DNA of 64,000 nucleotides, from positions 1 to 64,000 of the forward strand of contig NZ_UWOD01000003.1 in NCBI RefSeq assembly GCF_900604335.1, read 5' to 3'. The translations under genes and the position numbers were made by a program. Position 1 is the stretch's first letter, and the number at the start of each line of letters is the position of its first letter. The DNA comes from Intestinibacillus sp. Marseille-P6563. GTDB taxonomy: Bacteria; Bacillota; Clostridia; Oscillospirales; Butyricicoccaceae. The notes below the pieces were generated by a model. It searched no databases. It was not told the DNA's origin and saw nothing but the letters and a program-made list of their open reading frames with translations. Positions 59,616 through 64,000 of this stretch are shown one piece after another.

Positions 59616-60442
59616 ATCAGGAAATCTTGCAGATGCTGCGAGAGCAGCATGAAATGAATCTGCCCGGTGGCTTGTACCACAAAGCACAGGTAATGCTTGC
59701 CTATAATACAAACCGTATTGAAGGCAGTAAACTGACGGAAGAGCAGACACGTTCCATTTTTGAAACGCATACGATCCTATCCGGCAACATGGTTTTGAAT
59801 ACCGACGATATTATCGAAACTCAAAATCATTTCCGGGCCTTTGACTTCATGCTGGAGCACGCGGAAGAAGATCTTTCGATTGATCTCATCAAGCAATTCC
59901 ATGAGCTTTTGAAACGAGGGACTTCCGATGAGCGAAAAAGCTGGTTCAAAGTGGGTGACTTCAAAGCGCTGCCAAACGAGGTCGGCGGTCGGGAAACGGT
60001 TGCTCCGGAAAATGTAGAGCAGGAACTTCGGAAACTGCTTGAATCCTACCATGCGCTTTCGGCAGTCAAGGTTAAAGATATCATTGATTTTCACGCGCAG
60101 TTTGAATCCATTCATCCGTTTCAAGACGGAAACGGGCGTGTAGGACGCCTGATTATGTTTAAGGAATGTTTGAAATATGACATCATGCCGTTTATCATTG
60201 ACGAGCAGCACAAAGCATTCTACTATCGAGGATTGCAAGAGTATCCCAGAGAAAAAGGTTATCTCATTGATACCTGTCTATCCGCGCAGGATACCTTTAC
60301 AGCGATTTATCAATATTTCAATCGACCGCGGATGAGCGAGCAGCTCCGCGCGGCCGAGAAACAGAAACACGAAGTACAAGACACACACGATGTACAACAG
60401 GTACAACAGACACAAGATGTAGCAGGGAGGGACATCAGATGA
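59612..60442 (+). CDS. Fic family protein with VQD-repeat tail (copy 2)
   Basis: 276 residues with HPFQDGNGRVGR. Differs from copy 1 by three substitutions seen in translation: Glu to Lys in KVKDIIDF, Lys to Gln in FHAQFES, and Met to Ile in GYLIDTC. The tail carries the same iterons. ATGA overlap with the stalk gene. Confidence 0.92.
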   Translation: MNQEILQMLREQHEMNLPGGLYHKAQVMLAYNTNRIEGSKLTEEQTRSIFETHTILSGNMVLNTDDIIETQNHFRAFDFMLEHAEEDLSIDLIKQFHELLKRGTSDERKSWFKVGDFKALPNEVGGRETVAPENVEQELRKLLESYHALSAVKVKDIIDFHAQFESIHPFQDGNGRVGRLIMFKECLKYDIMPFIIDEQHKAFYYRGLQEYPREKGYLIDTCLSAQDTFTAIYQYFNRPRMSEQLRAAEKQKHEVQDTHDVQQVQQTQDVAGRDIR

Positions 60443-61407
60443 AAAAGGGAAAACTGATTGTAAGCACAGCGCTGGCATTTGCCCTGGCGGCCGGGATGAC
60501 GGCCGGAGCCGTCGATCAGACCGCGAAAGCGACTACCAGCAAAGTGTTGGTGGACGGCAAGGAGATTTCCTTCACGGCCTACGAGATCAATGACTACAAC
60601 TATTTCAAGCTGCGCGATATCGCAGCGGCAGTAAACGGTTCTGCCAAGCAGTTTGCAGTCGGTTGGGATGCAGCAGCGAATGCGATCAGCCTGACCAGCA
60701 GCACAGCTTATACGCCCGCAGGCGGCGAGCTGGAACCGCCGGCAAGCATGGAGAATGCAACGGCCAAGGAAACCAACAGCGCGGTTTCCCTGGATGGCAC
60801 GGCACAGGACTTCGATGCCTACGAGATCAACGACTATAACTATTTCAAGCTGCGTGACGTATGTGCAGCCCTGGACATCGAGGTCGGCTGGGATGCGGCA
60901 ACGCAGACGATCACCCTGACAACCACCGGCGCAGCCGAGGACGAAGGGGAGCAGGAGCAGCCGACAGAGGAACCGACCGCCAATGGTCACATTCTTAGCC
61001 CGGCCATTGACCAGCCGATTGTACGGCCAGAGGGCGAGAATGTTCGGGATGTGAAGGTTTATGGCGGGGTTTATAAAGGCTTAATGACTCCGGTTGCAGG
61101 TGCACAGTTAGAGTTCTATGCAGATGCGGAAGGTACTCAGCTTATCGGCACCACTACGACCGATGAGAATGGGGAGTATGAGCTGATGCTTCCAGTGGAT
61201 ATGACGCTTGATCCATTTCATATTGGAAGATATAAAGGTCAAATCTGGGTGGAAGCTTATTGGGTAGATGCCCAAGGAAATAAGTATTCAAATGTTGATG
61301 GCTTTTCTACACCTCGCCCATTTCATCCTATTGATGATTTGAGTATTGAAGTTGATGGTGGTATTAATAGTTCGATTTGGATTTCGAGCAGCCCCACCAA
61401 CTGGTAA
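60439..61407 (+). CDS. Secreted stalk-domain protein (copy 3)
   Basis: 322 residues. Signal peptide and stalk repeats nearly identical to copies 1 and 2, but the linker lacks PVLEP and the C-terminal domain differs at many positions (YGGVYKGLMTPVAGAQL; GFSTPRPFHPIDDLSIEV). The pattern of a constant N-terminal part with a variable C-terminal part points to recombination or diversifying change in the exposed domain. Confidence 0.82.
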   Translation: MKKGKLIVSTALAFALAAGMTAGAVDQTAKATTSKVLVDGKEISFTAYEINDYNYFKLRDIAAAVNGSAKQFAVGWDAAANAISLTSSTAYTPAGGELEPPASMENATAKETNSAVSLDGTAQDFDAYEINDYNYFKLRDVCAALDIEVGWDAATQTITLTTTGAAEDEGEQEQPTEEPTANGHILSPAIDQPIVRPEGENVRDVKVYGGVYKGLMTPVAGAQLEFYADAEGTQLIGTTTTDENGEYELMLPVDMTLDPFHIGRYKGQIWVEAYWVDAQGNKYSNVDGFSTPRPFHPIDDLSIEVDGGINSSIWISSSPTNW

Positions 61408-61419
61408 ACACAAGTAAAA

Positions 61420-61505
61420 GCAAACGCCGACATGAATTTCATGTCGGCGTTTTTATATCGATCAGAAAGGCAGGAGCCGACACGAAACCGTGTCGGCTCT
61501 TTTTG
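61420..61505 (+). terminator. Two tandem terminators after stalk copy 3
   Basis: Same pair as at 39016 and 50258. Confidence 0.85.
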
Positions 61506-61507
61506 TT

Positions 61508-61792
61508 TTAAGCGTTTGGCACAAATTCCAGTTTTAGCTGCATGCCAAGAGCGACTGCAAGGCGCTGCAAGGTTTTGATCGAGGGATTGGCCGTACCATT
61601 CTCCATGCGACTGATATCTGCTTGGGCAATGCCGGTCAGTTCCGATAACTGCTTCTGCGTTAGATGCTTCTTTTCCCTGGCATCCAAAAGCAAGCGAATT
61701 AACTGAAACTCCGGTTCCATTGCATCCCAGGCTTCTTTGAATGCAGGATCACTCATCTGTGCATTTAAAGTTTCACGATAGCTTTTTCCCAT
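61508..61792 (-). CDS. higA: HigA-like antitoxin
   Basis: 94 residues with an XRE HTH (QKQLSELTGIAQADISRMEN). ATG 61792 follows the higB stop by 5 bases; order toxin-antitoxin, as in HigBA systems. Confidence 0.9.
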   Translation of the reverse strand: MGKSYRETLNAQMSDPAFKEAWDAMEPEFQLIRLLLDAREKKHLTQKQLSELTGIAQADISRMENGTANPSIKTLQRLAVALGMQLKLEFVPNA

Positions 61793-61797
61793 AGTAG

Positions 61798-62148
61798 TTA
61801 CTCCTCTCTTTGCAAATATTCAGTGCGATATTTTCGGGCGAGTTCGATTTCAGAACGTGGCGTTTTTTGGGTTTTCTTAACAAAACCGTTCGTCAGAATA
61901 ATCTTTCGGCCAACGACAAAGAAATATAGGATTCGCGTAATATCACTTCCTTGCTTGGCACGGATTTCGAAAATGCCGTCCTCTAATGATTTCGAGAATG
62001 GCTCGCGTAAAGCATTCCCTTTTTCGGCTAATAAGTCAAGAAGGTGAAATATTTTGGCACGCATTTTTACATCTTGGGCCAAAATAAATTCCTCTACGGG
62101 ATAGGTTCCATCAGATTTTTGAAAATATTCCACTTCGAAATCGTACAT
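61798..62148 (-). CDS. higB: HigB/RelE-type toxin (Gp49-like)
   Basis: 116 residues; FEVEYFQKSDGTYPVEEFI, LREPFSKSLEDGIFEIRAKQ and ILTNGFVKKTQKTP match Gp49-like HigB toxins. Promoter on the minus strand: TTGACA (62214-62209), 17 bases, TATAAT (62191-62186), with two GTGATATAT repeats (62169, 62193) as likely operator. Confidence 0.92.
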   Translation of the reverse strand: MYDFEVEYFQKSDGTYPVEEFILAQDVKMRAKIFHLLDLLAEKGNALREPFSKSLEDGIFEIRAKQGSDITRILYFFVVGRKIILTNGFVKKTQKTPRSEIELARKYRTEYLQREE

Positions 62149-62289
62149 AATATCCCCTCAAAAGTATGTGATATATCCTATATTCATTATATGTGATATA
62201 TAACATATTGTCAAGTAATTTTGAAGATAATCAGAAGCGGTATTCGCTTTTGTTGAGATAGATACTTTGTAAAAAGGAGTGAGGTCCTA

Positions 62290-64000
62290 ATGAAAATACC
62301 ATGGCGATGGAAAGAAACTCTAAAACAAAATGTCGCACGCTTTCTGGTCGCCTGTATGATTGTGACCCTTATCCCGACTTCGGTCATCACAATGGCATCT
62401 GCCGCTCAGGTCGTTGTCAAGGATGAGGAAGAACTTCGTGAGGCATACGAAACAGTCAGTAATGGCGATATTATTCGCTTATCACACGACATTCAACTGA
62501 GCGAACCGTTGCAATGGGATCGGGATATCAGTATCACCATTGATGGCAGTGAGAATCTGTATAAAATCATGCCGTCGCCTGATTTTCCGACAGCACCGTA
62601 TGAACAGCAGTTTTTAATCAATATCACAAAAACCGATGTTCATTTTTATCACATTATTATAAACGGTGACGGCCGAGTTGGCGGCATCAACATCTACAAT
62701 GACTGCTCACAAGAACAGAATTACCATTTCGATGCGATGACAGTCGTAAATACTAATCGCGGTGCAGGCAATGGCAGCGGTGTTTCCATTTCTTCGTACA
62801 GTGATAGTGTGCCGGTGACCAATGGTTTTACGAACGTGAATTCCACCCATGTGGCCATTGATAATGGAACAATTTTTACCAATAACTATCTCGCTCCTGA
62901 TGATAGCAGTAGTTTTGGCGCGGCGTTGTACACACGCGGTAATGTCCTGGTCAATATCGATGATGCAACCTTTAGTAACAATACAGCGTGCTCAGGCGGC
63001 GCGATCAGCCAGACCTATTCGTACATCACGATGACCAGTCAAACCGTGTTTACTGGAAACCGTGCCGGGCAGCGCGGCGGCGCGATCATCTGTAATGGTC
63101 CCCTGGTGATGGATGGCACACAGATCTCTGGCAATACATCCGACCAGTTCGGCGGCGCGATCTTTGTTGCGGCGCATACAGGCAACCATGGTCAGGTGGT
63201 CATGAAGAACGGCGCATCGATCACGGGCAATACCGCGAACAGCGCGGGCGGCGGTATGTACATTTCGGACGAAGCCGAGGTTTATCTGGATGAAGCATCG
63301 AACGGCCAGCCGATTTCTGTCACAAATAACCGTGTGCCCAGTGCAGGCGGGGCAGACAATGAGAAGAACAATATCTTTGTTGCGGCAGTTGGCGCAAAGC
63401 TGTATGTGGCGTCGGCGCATACAAAGGGCGAGATCGGCGTTTCCACGCAGAACCCGTATAAGAGCGAAGATCTTGTCTGGTCTACTACGACAGAAGCACT
63501 GAACACGACTCCGAACGGCTCCGCCAAGGGTCTGAATGGATGTTTGCAGCGCATGGGTGTGGCTACCTATCAGCCGTACAGTATCCAGACCAATTTCACG
63601 GAAGATCAGTATGCCCTGTTCGTTTATGACAGTGAAGTGTATCAGCTCGTGAAATCCACGACCGGCAACGACGCAATCATGCTGACCTACGGCGAAGCAG
63701 CGATTGTTTTCGATCTCAATCTGCCCGGGCAACCGGCTGAGGTGGTCGAAAAAGTTGCGGCTGGCGTGGTTATTAAGGTGCCTACTGTGCAGGACCAGAC
63801 GGTCGGAAATACCAAATTCACTTTCCTGGGCTGGTATACGGAGCCAGATGGCGGCCAGAAGGTCACAACAGTAACAGGCCCCGAAGCGGGTATTGACGTT
63901 TACTATGCGCATTGGCAGGTTGAAAGCACCGGCGGCGGTGGCGGCGGTGGCAGCATTGGTACAGGCTCGCTGCGTATCGTGTATTTCGACCAGAATACTG
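62290..64000 (+). CDS. Second giant adhesin-like protein, N-terminal part (runs off the window)
   Basis: 570 codons without a stop, with the same ribosome site and signal peptide as the adhesin at 39804 and the same beta-helix and first InlB-type repeat. Length to the window edge equals the first copy exactly. Substitutions are scattered, for example MPSPDFPTAPYEQ here against LPAADFPTAPYEQ. Its C-terminus, perhaps with the cell-wall anchor missing from the first copy, is outside the window. Confidence 0.85.
   Translation, partial: MKIPWRWKETLKQNVARFLVACMIVTLIPTSVITMASAAQVVVKDEEELREAYETVSNGDIIRLSHDIQLSEPLQWDRDISITIDGSENLYKIMPSPDFPTAPYEQQFLINITKTDVHFYHIIINGDGRVGGINIYNDCSQEQNYHFDAMTVVNTNRGAGNGSGVSISSYSDSVPVTNGFTNVNSTHVAIDNGTIFTNNYLAPDDSSSFGAALYTRGNVLVNIDDATFSNNTACSGGAISQTYSYITMTSQTVFTGNRAGQRGGAIICNGPLVMDGTQISGNTSDQFGGAIFVAAHTGNHGQVVMKNGASITGNTANSAGGGMYISDEAEVYLDEASNGQPISVTNNRVPSAGGADNEKNNIFVAAVGAKLYVASAHTKGEIGVSTQNPYKSEDLVWSTTTEALNTTPNGSAKGLNGCLQRMGVATYQPYSIQTNFTEDQYALFVYDSEVYQLVKSTTGNDAIMLTYGEAAIVFDLNLPGQPAEVVEKVAAGVVIKVPTVQDQTVGNTKFTFLGWYTEPDGGQKVTTVTGPEAGIDVYYAHWQVESTGGGGGGGSIGTGSLRIVYFDQNT

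Larger units (their letters stand above)
56854..61791. repeat. 4.94-kb segmental repeat, copy 2
   Basis: Second copy of 45680-50629. Divergence rises towards the stalk gene: the offset changes by 12 bp within it, and its 3' half is the most different part. Confidence 0.95.

Overview
The window is almost entirely mobile DNA from a low-to-mid GC Firmicute, most likely a gut member of the Clostridia. This is inferred from the Tn1549/CTn-type transfer genes (Maff2, PrgI, DUF4315, DUF3848, TTRAP, DUF6076), strong AGGAGG ribosome sites, Cna-B/InlB-type surface proteins and Gram-positive mobilisation genes. No rRNA, tRNA or core-metabolism gene was seen. The presence of parA plus a ribbon-helix-helix partner, a rep gene with an antisense RNA, and relaxase genes suggests a large conjugative plasmid or a plasmid-like integrative element, but circularity cannot be judged from the window.

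Layout. 1-23.7 kb: a conjugation operon (end of the coupling protein, Maff2, TrbL/VirB6-like, PrgI, VirB4, CHAP+3D cell-wall hydrolase, DUF4315, topoisomerase III, DUF3848, a 3007-residue helicase/methylase-like protein with tnpV nested out of frame, an ArdC-like metallopeptidase, TTRAP). 24-33 kb: accessory genes (secreted proteins, a DUF6076 remnant, Fic, DUF5839, two XRE regulators, DUF1653), an IS110-family insertion and a serine resolvase with a probable res site. 33-37 kb: an IS200/IS605 element that has split a Cys-rich gene, then parA and an RHH-like gene. 37-38 kb: a tandem array of iterons and type I antitoxin-like RNA genes with one intact 28-residue toxin. 38-50.6 kb: a stalk-domain protein, a YoeB/DinJ-type module, a giant adhesin fused in frame to a Lar-like gene, an AbrB-like regulator, VapBC, Fic, a second stalk protein and an orphan HigA. 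51-55.7 kb: a replicon/mobilisation module (rep with antisense RNA and attenuator, mobC, relaxase, serine recombinase) bounded by inverted 34-bp recombinase-like sites. 55.8-64 kb: a PcfB-like gene cut by a second, near-identical 4.9-kb copy of the 45.7-50.6 kb segment, then HigBA and the start of a second adhesin.

The features that tie the region together are (i) arrays of a 9-bp repeat, consensus TAYAAGAAG, spread over at least ten places, overlapping the promoters of parA and of the Cys-rich gene, lying between convergent genes, and read through as coding sequence in the Fic tails and the RHH-like protein; these look like the operator/centromere sites of the ParA/RHH system; and (ii) a cassette of Fic - stalk protein - tandem terminators that recurs three times with a different toxin-antitoxin module after each copy, next to adhesin genes, as if repeats act as recombination hinges for exchanging surface-protein and addiction modules. 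All functions are inferred from sequence motifs read by eye.
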